Of a stretch of DNA of 64,000 bases, positions 26,601 to 40,584 are shown one piece after another; position 1 is the first letter of the stretch, and the number at the start of each line of letters is the position of its first letter. The notes under the pieces were generated by a model, which saw nothing but the letters and a program-made list of their open reading frames with translations, did no database searches and was not told where the DNA came from. A program made the translations under genes and the position numbers. Source of the stretch: Aurelia coerulea (lineage: Eukaryota; Cnidaria; Scyphozoa; Semaeostomeae; Ulmaridae); the NCBI GenBank assembly GCA_039566865.1, contig CM076961.1, positions 9,075,501 through 9,139,500 of the forward strand, written 5' to 3'.

Positions 26601-29600
26601 AAACATTACTATAGACTTTAGTGTTTTCTTAATTCTCATTTTGGCTTTACTGCATAAACAAACATCGATTAAGTAATGTTTATTTTTTTCAAAGAAAACA
26701 AAATATAAACACAAAAAGTGTGGATTAACGTACTTTAGTAGCTATAATTCATAATATAAAGAGAATTGCACTCATCGTTCTTTAAAACTATAGTACTGCC
26801 AGAAATTCCTTTTATAGCACTATATTAGTGCTGCAGGTAGGATTGTTTGAAACATTACTATAGACATTAGTGTTTTCTTTAGTCTCGTATTAGCCTTACA
26901 GCATCAATAAACATCGATTAATTAAATGTTTATTTTCTCAAAGAAAACAAAATATAAACACAAAAAGTGTGGATTAACGTACTTTAGTAGCTACAACTTA
27001 TATTATAAAAAGTATTGCACTCATCGTTCTTTAAAACGTTAGTTCTGCCAGTTATTTCTTTTAAAGCTCTATATTAGTGCTGCAGCAACCATTCTTTGAA
27101 ACATTACTATAGACATGTGTTTTCTTAATTCTCATTCTGGCTTTACAGCATAAACAAACATCGATTAATTAAATAATTATTTTCTCAAAGAAAATAAAAT
27201 ATAAACACAAAAATTGTGGATTAACGTACTTTAGTAGCTACAATTTATACTACAAAAAGTATTGCACTCATCGTTCTTTAAAACTTTAATTCTGCCAGTT
27301 ATTTCTTTTAAAGCACTATAATGGTGCTGCAGCAACCATTCTTGGAAACATTACTATAGACTTTAGTGTTTTCTTAATTCTCATTTTGGCTTTACTGCAT
27401 AAACAAACAACGATTAAGTAATGTTTATTTTTTTCAAAGAAAACAAATTATAAACACAAAAAGTGTGGATTAACGTACTTTAGTAGCTATAATTCATAAT
27501 ATAAAGAGAATTGCACTCATCGTTCTTTAAAACTATAGTACTGCCAGTAATTCCTTTTATAGCACTATATTAGTGCTGCAGCAAGCATTGTTTGAAACAT
27601 TACTATAGACATTAGTGTTTTCTTTAGTCTCGTATTAGCCTTACAGCATCAATAAACATCGATTAATTAAATGTTTATTTTCTCAAAGAAAACAAAATAT
27701 AAACACAAAAAGTGTGGATTAACGTACTTTAGTAGCTAGAACTTATATTATAAAAAGTATTGCACTCATCGTTCTTTAAAACGTTAGTTCTGCCAGTTAT
27801 TTCTTTTAAAGCTCTATATTAGTGATGCAGTAACCGTTGTTTGAAACATTATTATAGACATTAGTGTTTTCTTTAGTCTAATTTTGGCTTCACAGCATCA
27901 ACAAACATCGATTAATTAAATGTTTATTTTCTCAAAGAAAACATAGTATAAACACAAAAAGTGTGGGTTAACGTACTTTAGTAGCTATAATTTATAATAT
28001 AAAGAGAATTGCACTAATTGTTCTTTAAAACTTTAGTTCTGGCAGTAGTTTCTTTTATAGCACTAAATGAGTGCTGCAGCAACCATTCTTGGAAACATTA
28101 CTATAGACATTAGTGTTTTCTTAATTCTCATTTTGGCTTTACTGCATGAACAAACATCGATAAATTAAATATTAATTTTCTCAAAGAAAACAAAATATAA
28201 ACACAAAAAGTGTTGATTAACGTACTTTATTAGCTATAATTCATAATATAAAGAGAATTGCACTCATTGTTCTATAAAACTATAGTACTGCCAGTAATTC
28301 CTTTTATAGCACTATAGTAGTGCTGCAGCAAACATTGTTTGAAACATTACTATAGACATAAGTGTTTTCTTTAGTCTCGTTTTAGCCTTACAGGATAATC
28401 AAACATCGATTAATTAAATGTTTATTTTCTCAAAGAAAACAAAATATAAACACAAAAAGTGTGGATTAACGTACTTTAGTAGCTACAATTTATATTATAA
28501 AATGTATTGTGCTCATTGTTCTTTAAAACTTTAGTTCTGCCAGCTATTTCTTTTAAAGCACGATATTAGTGATGCGGTAACCATTGTTTGAAACATTACT
28601 ATATATATTAGTGTTTTCTTAAGTCTCATTTTAGCCTTACAGCATAAGCAAACATCGATTAATTAAATGTTTATTTTCTCAAAGAAAACAAAATATAAAC
28701 ACAAAAAGTGTGGGTTAACGTACTTTAGTAGCTACAATTTATATTATAAAAAGTATTGTGCTCATCGTTCTTTAAAGCTTTAGTTCTGCCAGTTATTTCT
28801 TTTAAAGCACTAAATTAGTGCTGCAGCAACCATTCTTGGAAACATTACTATAGACATTAGTGTTTTCTTAATTCTCATTTTGGCTTTACAGCATAAACAA
28901 ACATCGATTCATTAAATATTAATTTTCTCAAAGAAAACAAAATATAAACACAAAAAGTGTTGATTAACGTACTTTATTAGCTATAATTCATAATATAAAG
29001 AGAATTGCACTCATTGTTCTTTAAAACTATAGTACTGCCAGTAATTCCTTTTATAGCACTATATTAGTGCTGCAGCAAACATTGTTTGAAACATTACTAT
29101 AGACATTAGTGTTTTCTTTAGTCTCGTTTTAGCCTTACAGCATAAGCAAACATCGATTAATTAAATGTTTATTTTCTCAAAGAAAACAAAATATAAACAC
29201 AAAAAGTGTAGATTAACGTACTTTAGTAGCTACAATTTATATTATAAAAAGTATTGTGCTCATTGTTCTTTCAAAACTTTAGTTTCGCAAGTTATTTCTT
29301 TTAAAGCACTATATTAGTGATGCAGTAACCATTGTTTGAAACATTACTATATACATTAGTGTTTTCTCAAGTCTCATTTTAGCCTTACAGCATCAACAAA
29401 CATCGATTAATTAAATGTTTATTTTCTCAAAGAAAACATAATATAAACACAACAAGTGTGGGTTAACGTACTTTAGTAGCTATAATTCATAATAGAAAGA
29501 GAATTGCACTCATTGTTCTTTAAAACTTTAGTTCTGCCAGTAGTTTCTTTTATAGCACTAAATTAATGCTGCAGCAACCATTCTTGGAAACATTACTATA

Positions 29601-30800
29601 GACATTAGTGTTTTCTTTAGTCTCGTTTTAGCCTTACAGCATAAGCAAACATCGATTAATTAAATGTTTATTTTCTCAAAGAAAACAAAATATAAACACA
29701 AAAAGTGTGGATTAACGTACTTTAGTAGCTATAATTCATAATATAAAGAGAATTGCACTCATCGTTCTTTAAAACTATAGTACTGCCAGTAATTCCTTTT
29801 ATAGCACTATATTAGTGCTGCAGCAAACATTGTTTGAAACATTATTATAGACATTAGTGTTTTCTTTAGTCTCCTATTAGCCTTACAACATCAACAAACA
29901 TCGATTAATTAAATGTTTATTTTCTCAAAGAAAACAAAACATAAACACAAAAAGTGTGGATTAACGTACTTTAGTAGCTACAATTTATATTATAAAAAGT
30001 ATTGCACTCATCGTTCTTTAAAACTTTAGTTCTGCCAGTTATTTCTTTTAAAGCTCTATATTAGTGCTGCAGCAACCATTCTTGGAAACATTACTATAGA
30101 CTTTAGTGTTTTCTTAATTCTCATTTTGGCTTTACTGCATAAACAACATCGATTAAGTAATGTTTATTTTCTCAAAGAAAACAAAATATAAACACAAAAA
30201 GTGTGGATTAACGTACTTTAGTAGCTATAATTCATAATATAAAGAGAATTGCACTCATCGTTCTTTAAAACTATAGTACTGCCAGTAATTCCTTTTATAG
30301 CACTATATTAGTGCTGCAGCAAACATTGTTTGAAACATTACTATAGACATTAGTGTTTTCTTTAGTCTCGTATTAGCCTTACAGCATCAACAAACATCGA
30401 TTAATTAAATGTTTATTTTCTCAAAGAAAACAAAATATAATCACAAAAAGTGTGGATTAACGTCCTTTAGTAGCTATAATTCATAATATAAAGAGTATTG
30501 CACTCATGATACTTTGAAACTTTAGTTCTGCCAGTTATTTCTTTTAAAGCACTATATTAGTGATGCAGTAACCACTGTTTGAAACATTACTATAGACATT
30601 AGTGTTTTCTTAAGTCTCATTTTAGCCTTACAGCATCAACAAACATCGATTAATTAAATGTTTATTTTCTCAAAGAAAACATAGTATAAACACAAAAAGT
30701 GTGGGTTAACGTACTTTAGTAGCTATAATTCATAATATAAAGAGAATTGCACTAATTGTTCTTTAAAACATTAGTTCCGGCAGTAGTTTCTTTTATAGCA
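23601..30800 (+). repeat. Mixed satellite block with short local duplications
   Basis: About 29 monomers without one dominant HOR. Visible local structure: an 11-monomer relation (offset about 2735) between about 25.4 and 28.1 kb through the CATGAACAAAC / ATAAATTAAATATTAA class, and a three-monomer repeat of 745 bp near 26610. One-off variants are common here: CTGCAGGTAGGATTG near 26832, TTTCAAAACTTTAGTTTCG near 29270 and CATGATACTTTGAAAC near 30505. This suggests an older, less homogenised stretch. No gene is seen. Confidence 0.75.
26610..28100 (+). repeat. 745-bp trimer, two copies
   Basis: The monomer TATAGACTTTAG starts at 26610 and again at 27355, 745 bp apart, followed in both by the TTTAGTCTCGTATTAGCC monomer. 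745 is 3 x 249 minus 2. The 2-bp loss is the variant TAGACATGTGTTTTC (for TAGACATTAGTGTTTTC) near 27110, which also occurs near 26367. The second copy changes class near 27835 (GATGCAGTAACCGTTG). Confidence 0.8.
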
Positions 30801-33800
30801 CTAAATGAGTGCTGCAGCAACCATTCTTGGAAACATTACTATAGACATTAGTGTTTTCTTAATTCTCATTTTGGCTTTACTGCATGAACAAACATCGATA
30901 AATTAAATATAAATTTTCTCAAAGAAAACAAAATATAAACACAAAAAGTGTTGATTAACGTACTTTATTAGCTATAATTCATAATATAAAGAGAATTGCA
31001 CTCATTGTTCTTTAAACCTTTAGTTCTACCAGTAGTTCCTTTTATAGCACTAAATTATTGCTGCAGCAACCATTCTTGGAAACATTACTATAGACTTTAG
31101 TGTTTTCTTAATTCTCATTTTGGCTTTACTGCATAAACAACATCGATTAAGTAATGTTTCTTTTTTTCAAAGAAAACAAAATATAAACACAAAAAGTGTG
31201 GATTAACGTACTTTAGTAGCTATAATTCATAATATAAAGAGAATTGCACTCATCGTTCTTTAAAACTATAGTACTGCTAGTAATTCCTTTTATAGCACTA
31301 TATTATTGCTGCAGCAACCATTGTTTGAAACAGTACTATAGACATTAGTGTTTTCTTTAGTCTCGTTTTAGCCTTACAGCATAAACAAACATCGATTAAT
31401 TAAATGTTTATTTTCTCAAAGAAAACGAAATATAAACACAAAAAGTGTGGATTAACGTACTTTAGTAGCTACAATTTATATTATAAAAAGTATTGCACTC
31501 ATCGTTCTTTAAAACTTTAGTTCTGCCAGTTATTTCTTTTAAAGCTCTATATTAGTGCTGCAGCAACCATTCTTGGAAACATTACTATAGACTTTAGTGT
31601 TTTCTTAATTCTCATTTTGGCTTTACTGCATAAACAACATCGATTAAGTAATGTTTCTTTTTTTCAAAGAAAACAAAATATAAACACAAAAAGTGTGGAT
31701 TAACGTACTTTAGTAGCTATAATTCATAATATAAAGAGAATTGCACTCATCGTTCTTTAAAACTATAGAACTGCTAGTAATTCCTTTTATAGCACTATAT
31801 TATTGCTGCAGCAACCATTGTTTGAAACATTACTATAGACATTAGTGTTTTCTTTAGTCTCGTTTTAGCCTTACAGCATAAACAAACATCGATTAATTAA
31901 ATGTTTATTTTCTCAAAGAAAACGAAATATAAACACAAAAAGTGTGGATTAACGTACTTTAGTAGCTACAATTTATATTATAAAAAGTATTGCACTCATC
32001 TTTCTTTAAAACTTTAGTTCTGCCAGTTATTTCTTTTAAAGCACTATATTAGTGATGCAGTAACCGTTGTTTGAAACATTACTATAGACATTAGTGTTTT
32101 CTTTAGTCTAATTTTGGCTTTACGGCATCAACAAACATCGATTAATTAAATGCTTATTTTCTCAAAGAAAACAAAATATAAACACAAAAAGTGTGGATTA
32201 ACGTACTTTAGTAGCTATAATTCATAATATAAAGAGAATTGCACTCATCGTTCTTTAAAACTATAGAACTGCTAGTAATTCCTTTTATAGCACTATATTA
32301 TTGCTGCAGCAACCATTGTTTGAAACATTACTATAGACATTAGTGTTTTCTTTAGTCTCTATTTAGCCTTACAGCATAAGCAAACATCGATTAATTAAAT
32401 GTTTATTTTCTCAAAGAAAACGAAATATAAACACAAAAAGTGTGGATTAACGTACTTTAGTAGCTACAATTTATATTATAAAAAGTATTGCACTCATCGT
32501 TCTTTAAAACTTTAGTTCTGCCAGTTATTTCTTTTAAAGCACTATATTAGTGATGCAGTAACCGTTGTTTGAAACATTACTATAGACATTAGTGTTTTCT
32601 TTAGTCTAATTTTGGCTTTACGGCATCAACAAACATCGATTAATTAAATGCTTATTTTCTCAAAGAAAACATAATATAAACGCAAAAAGTGTGGGATAAC
32701 GTACTTTAGAAGATACAATTTATAATATAAAGAGAATTGCACTCATCGTTCTTTAAAACTTTAGTACTGCCAGTAATTCCTTTTATAGCACTATATTAGT
32801 GCTGCAGCAAACATTGTTTGAAACATTACTATAGACATTAGTGTTTTCTTTAGTCTCGTATTAGCCTTACAGCATCAACAAACATCGATTAATTAAATGT
32901 TTATTTTCTCAAAGAAAACAAAATATAATCACAAAAAGTGTGGATTAACGTCCTTTAGTAGCTACAATTTATATTATAAAAAGTATTGCACTCATCGTTC
33001 TTTAAAACTTTAGTTCTGCCAGTTATTTCTTTTAAAGCACTATATTAGTGATGCAGTAACCGTTGTTTGAAACATTATTATAGACATTAGTGTTTTCTTT
33101 AGTCTAATTTTGGCTTTACAGCATCAACAAACATCGATTAATTAAATGTTTATTTTCTCAAAGAAAACATAATATAAACACAAAAAGTGTGGGTTAACGT
33201 ACTTTAGTAGCTATAATTCATAATATAAAGAGAATTGCACTAATTGTTCTTTAAAACATTAGTTCCGGCAGTAGTTTCTTTTATAGCACTAAATGAGTGC
33301 TGCAGCAACCGTTGTTTGAAACATTACTATAGACATTAGTGTTTTCTTTAGTCTAATTTTGGCTTTACGGCATCAACAAACATCGATTAATTAAATGCTT
33401 ATTTTCTCAAAGAAAACAAAATATAAACACAAAAAGTGTGGATTAACGTACTTTAGTAGCTATAATTCATAATATAAAGAGAATTGCACTCATCGTTCTT
33501 TAAAACCATAGAACTGCTAGTAATTCCTTTTATAGCACTATATTATTGCTGCAGCAACCATTGTTTGAAACATTACTATAGACATTAGTGTTTTCTTTAG
33601 TCTCGTTTTAGCCTTACAGCATAAGCAAACATCGATTAATTAAATGTTTATTTTCTCAAAGAAAACGAAATATAAACACAAAAAGTGTGGATTAACGTAC
33701 TTTATTAGCTATAATTCATAATATAAAAAGAATTGCACTCATTGTTCTTTAAAACTATAGTACTGCCAGTAATTCCTTTTATAGCACTATATTAGTGCTG

Positions 33801-36800
33801 CAGCAAACATTGTTTGAAACATTACTATAGACATTAGTGTTTTCTTTAGTCTCATTTTAGCCTTACAGCATAAGCAAACATCGATTAATTAAATGTTTAT
33901 TTTCTCAAAGAAAACAAAATATAAACACAAAAAGTGTGGATTAACGTACTTTAGAAGATACAATTTATAATATAAAGAGAATTGCACTCATCGTTCTTTA
34001 AAACTTTAGTACTGCCAGTAATTCCTTTTAAAGCACTAAATTAGTGCTGCAGCAACCATTCTTGGAAACATTACTATAGAGACTAGTGTTTTCTTTAGTC
34101 TCGTATTAGCCTTACAGCATAAACAAACATCGATTAATTAAATGTTTATTTTCTCAAAGAAAACAAAATATAAACACAAAAAGTGTGGATTAACGTACTT
34201 TAGTAGCTACAATTTATATTATAAAAAGTATTGCACTCATCGTTCTTTAAAACTTTAGTTCTGCCAGTTATTTCTTTTATAGCACTATATTAGTGCTGCA
34301 GCAACCATTCTTGGAAACATTACTATAGACATTAGTGTTTTCTTAATTCTCATTTTGGCTTTACTGCATGAACAAACATCGATAAATTAAATATTAATTT
34401 TCTCAAAGAAAACAAAATATAAACACAAAAAGTGTTGATTAACGTACTTTATTAGCTATAATTCATAATATAAAGAGAATTGCACTCATTGTTCTTTAAA
34501 CCTTTAGTTCTACCAGTAGTTCCTTTTATAGCACTAAATTAGTGCTGCAGCAACCATTCTTGGAAACATTACTATAGACTTTAGTGTTTTCTTAATTCTC
34601 ATTTTGGCTTTACTGCATAAACAACATCGATTAAGTAATGTTTCTTTTTTTCAAAGAAAACAAAATATAAACACAAAAAGTGTGGATTAACGTACTTTAG
34701 TAGCTATAATTCATAATATAAAGAGAATTGCACTCATCGTTCTTTAAAACTATAGTACTGCTAGTAATTCCTTTTATAGCACTATATTATTGCTGCAGCA
34801 ACCATTGTTTGAAACATTACTATAGACATTAGTGTTTTCTTTAGTCTCGTTTTAGCCTTACAGCATAAACAAACATCGATTAATTAAATGTTTATTTTCT
34901 CAAAGAAAACGAAATATAAACACAAAAAGTGTGGATTAACGTACTTTAGTAGCTACAATTTATATTATAAAAAGTATTGCACTCATCTTTCTTTAAAACT
35001 TTAGTTCTGCCAGTTATTTCTTTTAAAGCACTATATTAGTGATGCAGTAACCGTTGTTTGAAACATTACTATAGACATTAGTGTTTTCTTTAGTCTAATT
35101 TTGGCTTTACGGCATCAACAAACATCGATTAATTAAATGCTTATTTTCTCAAAGAAAACATAATATAAACGCAAAAAGTGTGGGATAACGTACTTTAGAA
35201 GATACAATTTATAATATAAAGAGAATTGCACTCATCGTTCTTTAAAACTTTAGTACTGCCAGTAATTCCTTTTATAGCACTATATTAGTGCTGCAGCAAA
35301 CATTGTTTGAAACATTACTATAGACATTAGTGTTTTCTTTAGTCTCGTATTAGCCTTACAGCATCAACAAACATCGATTAATTAAATGTTTATTTTCTCA
35401 AAGAAAACAAAATATAATCACAAAAAGTGTGGATTAACGTCCTTTAGTAGCTACAATTTATATTATAAAAAGTATTGCACTCATCGTTCTTTAAAACTTT
35501 AGTTCTGCCAGTTATTTCTTTTAAAGCACTATATTAGTGATGCAGTAACCGTTGTTTGAAACATTATTATAGACATTAGTGTTTTCTTTAGTCTAATTTT
35601 GGCTTTACAGCATCAACAAACATCGATTAATTAAATGTTTATTTTCTCAAAGAAAACATAATATAAACACAAAAAGTGTGGGTTAACGTACTTTAGTAGC
35701 TATAATTCATAATATAAAGAGAATTGCACTAATTGTTCTTTAAAACATTAGTTCCGGCAGTAGTTTCTTTTATAGCACTAAATGAGTGCTGCAGCAACCA
35801 TTCTTGGAAACATTACTATAGACATTAGTGTTTTCTTAATTCTCATTTTGGCTTTACTGCATGAACAAACATCGATAAATTAAATATTAATTTTCTCAAA
35901 GAAAACAAAATATAAACACAAAAAGTGTTGATTAACGTACTTTATTAGCTATAATTCATAATATAAAAAGAATTGCACTCATTGTTCTTTAAAACTATAG
36001 TACTGCCAGTAATTCCTTTTATAGCACTATATTAGTGCTGCAGCAAACATTGTTTGAAACATTACTATAGACATTAGTGTTTTCTTTAGTCTCATTTTAG
36101 CCTTACAGCATAAGCAAACATCGATTAATTAAATGTTTATTTTCTCAAAGAAAACAAAATATAAACACAAAAAGTGTGGATTAACGTACTTTAGAAGATA
36201 CAATTTATAATATAAAGAGAATTGCACTCATCGTTCTTTAAAACTTTAGTACTGCCAGTAATTCCTTTTAAAGCACTAAATTAGTGCTGCAGCAACCATT
36301 CTTGGAAACATTACTATAGACACTAGTGTTTTCTTTAGTCTCGTATTAGCCTTACAGCATAAACAAACATCGATTAATTAAATGTTTATTTTCTCAAAGA
36401 AAACAAAATATAAACACAAAAAGTGTGGATTAACGTACTTTAGTAGCTACAATTTATATTATAAAAAGTATTGCACTCATCGTTCTTTAAAACTTTAGTT
36501 TCCTGCAGTAATTTTTTTTAAAGCACTATATTAGTGCTGTAGCAACCTTTCTTGGAAACATTACTATAGACATTAGTGTTTTCTTAATTCTCATTTTGGC
36601 TTTACTGCATGAACAAACATCGATAAATTAAATATTAATTTTCTCAAAGAAAGTAAAATATAAACACAAAAAGTGTTGATTAACGTACTTTATTAGCTAT
36701 AATACATAATATAAAGAGAATTGCACTCATTGTTCTTTAAACCTTTAGTTCTACCAGTAGTTCCTTTTATAGCACTAAATTAGTGCTGCAGCAACCATTC

Positions 36801-38185
36801 TTGGAAACATTACTATAGACTTTAGTGTTTTCTTAATTCTCATTTTGGCTTTACTGCATAAACAACATCGATTAAGTAATGTTTCTTTTTTTTTCAAAGA
36901 AAACAAAATATAAACACAAAAAGTGTGGATTAACGTACTTTAGTAGCTATAATTCATAATATAAAGAGAATTGCACTCATCGTTCTTTAAAACTATAGTA
37001 CTGCTAGTAATTCCTTTTATAGCACTATATTATTGCTGCAGCAACCATTGTTTGAAACAGTACTATAGACATTAGTGTTTTCTTTAGTCTCGTTTTAGCC
37101 TTACAGCATAAACAAACATCGATTAATTAAATGTTTATTTTCTCAAAGAAAACGAAATATAAACACAAAAAGTGTGGATTAACGTACTTTAGTAGCTACA
37201 ATTTATATTATAAAAAGTATTGCACTCATCGTTCTTTAAAACTTTAGTTCTGCCAGTTATTTCTTTTAAAGCACTATATTAGTGATGCAGTAACCGTTGT
37301 TTGAAACATTACTATAGACATTAGTGTTTTCTTTAGTCTAATTTTGGCTTTACGGCATCAACAAACATCGATTAATTAAATGTTTATTTTCTCAAAGAAA
37401 ACATAATATAAACACAAAAAGTGTGGGTTAACGTACTTTAGTAGCTATAATTCATAATATAAAGAGAATTGCACTAATTGTTCTTTAAAACATTAGTTCC
37501 GGCAGTAGTTTTATTTTTTAGCACTAAATGAGTGCTGCAGCAACCATTCTTGGAAACATTACTATAGACATTAGTGTTTTCTTAATTCTCATTTTGGCTT
37601 TACTGCATGAACAAACATCGATAAATTAAATATTAATTTTCTCAAAGAAAACAAAATATAAACACAAAAAGTGTTGATTAACGTACTTTATTAGCTATAA
37701 TTCATAATATAAAGAGAATTGCACTCATTGTTCTTTAAAACTATAGTACTGCCAGTAATTCCTTTTATAGCACTATATTAGTGCTGCAGCAAACATTGTT
37801 TGAAACATTACTATAGACATTAGTGTTTTCTTTAGTCTCATTTTAGCCTTACAGCATAAGCAAACATCGATTAATTAAATGTTTATTTTCTCAAAGAAAA
37901 CAAAATATAAACACAAAAAGTGTGGATTAACGTACTTTAGAAGATACAATTTATAATATAAAGAGAATTGCACTCATCGTTCTTTAAAACTTTAGTACTG
38001 CCAGTAATTCCTTTTAAAGCACTAAATTAGTGCTGCAGCAACCATTCTTGGAAACATTACTATAGACACTAGTGTTTTCTTTAGTCTCGTATTAGCCTTA
38101 CAGCATCAACAAACATCGATTAATTAAATGTTTATTTTCTCAAAGAAAACAAAATATAATCACAAAAAGTGTGGATTAACGTCCT
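30801..38185 (+). repeat. 14-monomer HOR of 3484 bp with shorter echoes
   Basis: The rare mark AAACCTTTAGTTCTACCAG appears near 31011, 34495 and 36736; its CC lies at 31017, 34501 and 36742. The first offset, 3484, equals 14 x 249 minus 2, because two monomers carry CATAAACAACATCG (one A short). The second offset, 2241, equals 9 x 249; a loss of one base is balanced by a gain in TTTCCTGCAGTAATTTTTTTT near 36502. A dimer duplication (497 bp) links 31089 and 31586, and a 10-monomer relation (2489 bp) links the TATAAACGCAAAAAG monomers at 32681 and 35170. The block stops abruptly at the orientation switch. Confidence 0.87.
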
Positions 38186-38196
38186 AAATCGAGCTA
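38181..38196. other. Inversion junction A, first copy (forward to reverse)
   Basis: Forward satellite reads GGATTAACGTCCT and stops at 38185, where monomers normally continue TTAGTAGCTAC. Seven bases AAATCGA follow and match neither side. Then inverted satellite begins GCTAAAACGAGACTAAAG. A switch inside a monomer with a few unmatched bases is typical of end joining of broken ends; that mechanism is inference. The same junction recurs 9755 bp later. Confidence 0.93.
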
Positions 38197-40570
38197 AAAC
38201 GAGACTAAAGAAAACACTAATGTCTATAGTAATGTTTCAAACAATGGTTGCTGCAGCAATAATATAGTGCTATAAAAGGAATTACTAGCAGTACTATAGT
38301 TTTAAAGAACGATGAAAGCAATTCTCTTTATATTATGAATTATAGCTACTAAAGTACGTTAATCCACACTTTTTGTGTTTATATTTTGTTTTCTTTGAAA
38401 AAAAGAAACATTACTTAATCGATGTTGTTTATGCAGTAAAGCCAAAATGAGAATTAAGAAAACACTAAAGTCTATAGTAATGTTTCCAAGAATGGTTGCT
38501 GCAGCACTAATTTAGTGCTATAAAAGGAACTACTGGTAGAACTAAAGGTTTAAAGAACAATGAGTGCAATTCTCTTTATATTATGAATTATAGCTACTAA
38601 AGTACGTTAACCCACACTTTTTGTTTTCTCATTATGTTTTCTTTGAGAAAATAAACATTTAATTAATCGATGTTTGTTGATGCCGTGAAGCCAAAATTAG
38701 ACTAAAGAAAACACTAATGTCTATAGTAATGTTTCAAACACCGGTTACTGCATCACTAATATAGTACTTTAAAAGAAATAACCGGCAGAACTAAAGTTTT
38801 AAAGAAGGATGAGTGCAATACTTTTTATAATATAAATTGTATCTACTAAAGTACGTTAATCCACACTTTTTGTGTTTATATTTTGTTTTGTTTGAGAAAA
38901 TAAACATTTAATTAATCGATGTATGTTTATGCTGTAAAGCCAAAATGAGAATTAAGAAAACACTAATGTCTGTAGTAATGTTTCCAAGAATGGTTGCTGC
39001 AGCACTAATAAAGAGCTTTAAAAGAAATAACTGGCAGAACTAAAGTTTTAAAGAACGATGAGTGCAATACTTTTTATAATATAAATCTAAAGTACGTTAA
39101 TCCACACTTTTTGTGTTTATGTTTTGTTTTCTTTGAGAAAATAAACATTTAATTAATCGATGTTTGTTGATGTTGTAAGGCTAATACGAGACTAGAGAAA
39201 ACACTAATGTCTATAATAATGTTTCAAACAATGTTTGCTGCAGCACTAATATAGTGCTATAAAAGGAATTACTGGCAGTACTATAGTTTTAAAGAACGAT
39301 GAGTGCAATTCTCTTTATATTATGAATTATAGCTACTAAAGTACGTTAATCCACACTTTTTGTGTTTATATTTTGTTTTCTTTGAGAAAATAAACATTTA
39401 ATTAATCGATGTTTGCTTATGCTGTAAGGCTAAAGCGAGACTAAAGAAAACACTAATGTCTATAGTAATGTTTCAAACAACGGTTACTGCATCACTAATA
39501 TAGTACTTTAAAAGAAATAACCGGCAGAACTAAAGTTTTAAAGAACAATGAGTGCAATTCTCTTTATATTATGAATTATAGCTACTAAAGTACGTTAATC
39601 CACACTTTTTGTGTTTATATTTCGTTTTCTTTGAGAAAATAAACATTTAATTAATCGATGTTTGTTGATGCTGTAAGGCTAAAATGAGACTTGAGAAAAC
39701 ACTAATGTATATAGTAATGTTTCAAACAATGGTTACCGCATCACTAATATAGTGCTTTAAAAGAAATAACTGGCGCAACTAAAGTTTTTAAAGAACAATG
39801 AGCACAATACTTTTTATAATATAAATTGTAGCAACTAAAGTACGTTAATCCACACTTTTTGTGTTTATATTTTGTTTTCTTTGAGAAAATAAACATTTAA
39901 TTAATCGATGTTTGCTTATGCTGTAAGGCTAAAACGAGACTAAAGAAAACACTAATGTCTATAGTAATGTTTCCAAGAATGGTTGCTGCAGCACTAATTT
40001 AGTGCTATAAAAGAAACTACTGGCAGAACTAAAGTTTTAAAGAACAATGAGTGCAATTCTCTTTCTATTATGAATTATAGCTACTAAAGTACGTTAACCC
40101 ACACTTGTTGTGTTTATATTATGTTTTCTTTGAGAAAATAAACATTTAATTAATCGATGTTTGTTGATGCTGTAAGGCTAAAATGAGACTTGAGAAAACA
40201 CTAATGTATATAGTAATGTTTCAAACAATGGTTACCGCATCACTAATATAGTGCTTTAAAAGAAATAACTGGCGCAACTAAAGTTTTAAAGAACAATGAG
40301 CACAATACTTTTTATAATATAAATTGTAGCTACTAAAGTACGTTAATCCACACTTTTTGTGTTTATATTTTGTTTTCTTTGAGAAAATAAACATTTAATT
40401 AATCGATGTTTGCTTATGCTGTAAGGCTAAAACGAGACTAAAGAAAACACTAATGTCTATAGTAATGTTTCAAACAATGTTTGCTGCAGCACTAATATAG
40501 TGCTATAAAAGGAATTACTGGCAGTACTATAGTTTTAAAGAACAATGAGTGCAATTCTTTTTATATTATG

Positions 40571-40584
40571 AATATACTATTATG
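40571..40584 (-). other. 14-bp insertion in an R1 monomer
   Basis: The sequence TATTATGAAT is followed by ATACTATTATGAAT and then ATGCTAATAAAG, where other copies read TATTATGAATTATAGCTAATAAAG. It looks like a short slippage duplication of ATTATGAAT. The matching monomer of R2 (near 49575) lacks it, so it arose after the cassette was duplicated or was lost from R2. Confidence 0.7.

Larger units (their letters stand above)
1..38185 (+). repeat. Satellite array, forward block F1 (249-bp monomer)
   Basis: Head-to-tail tandem array, about 153 copies of a monomer whose landmark TATAGACATT recurs at 1, 250, 499 and 748 (period 249) and onward to the first orientation switch. It is AT-rich throughout, with stops in every frame and no open reading frame of note. 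Adjacent monomers are visibly diverged, while monomers several units apart are nearly identical, which is the mark of higher-order repeat structure. The array is already running at base 1, so its left edge lies outside the window. Satellites of this kind usually form constitutive heterochromatin; a centromeric role is possible but nothing in the sequence proves it. I do not recognise the family. Confidence 0.98.
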
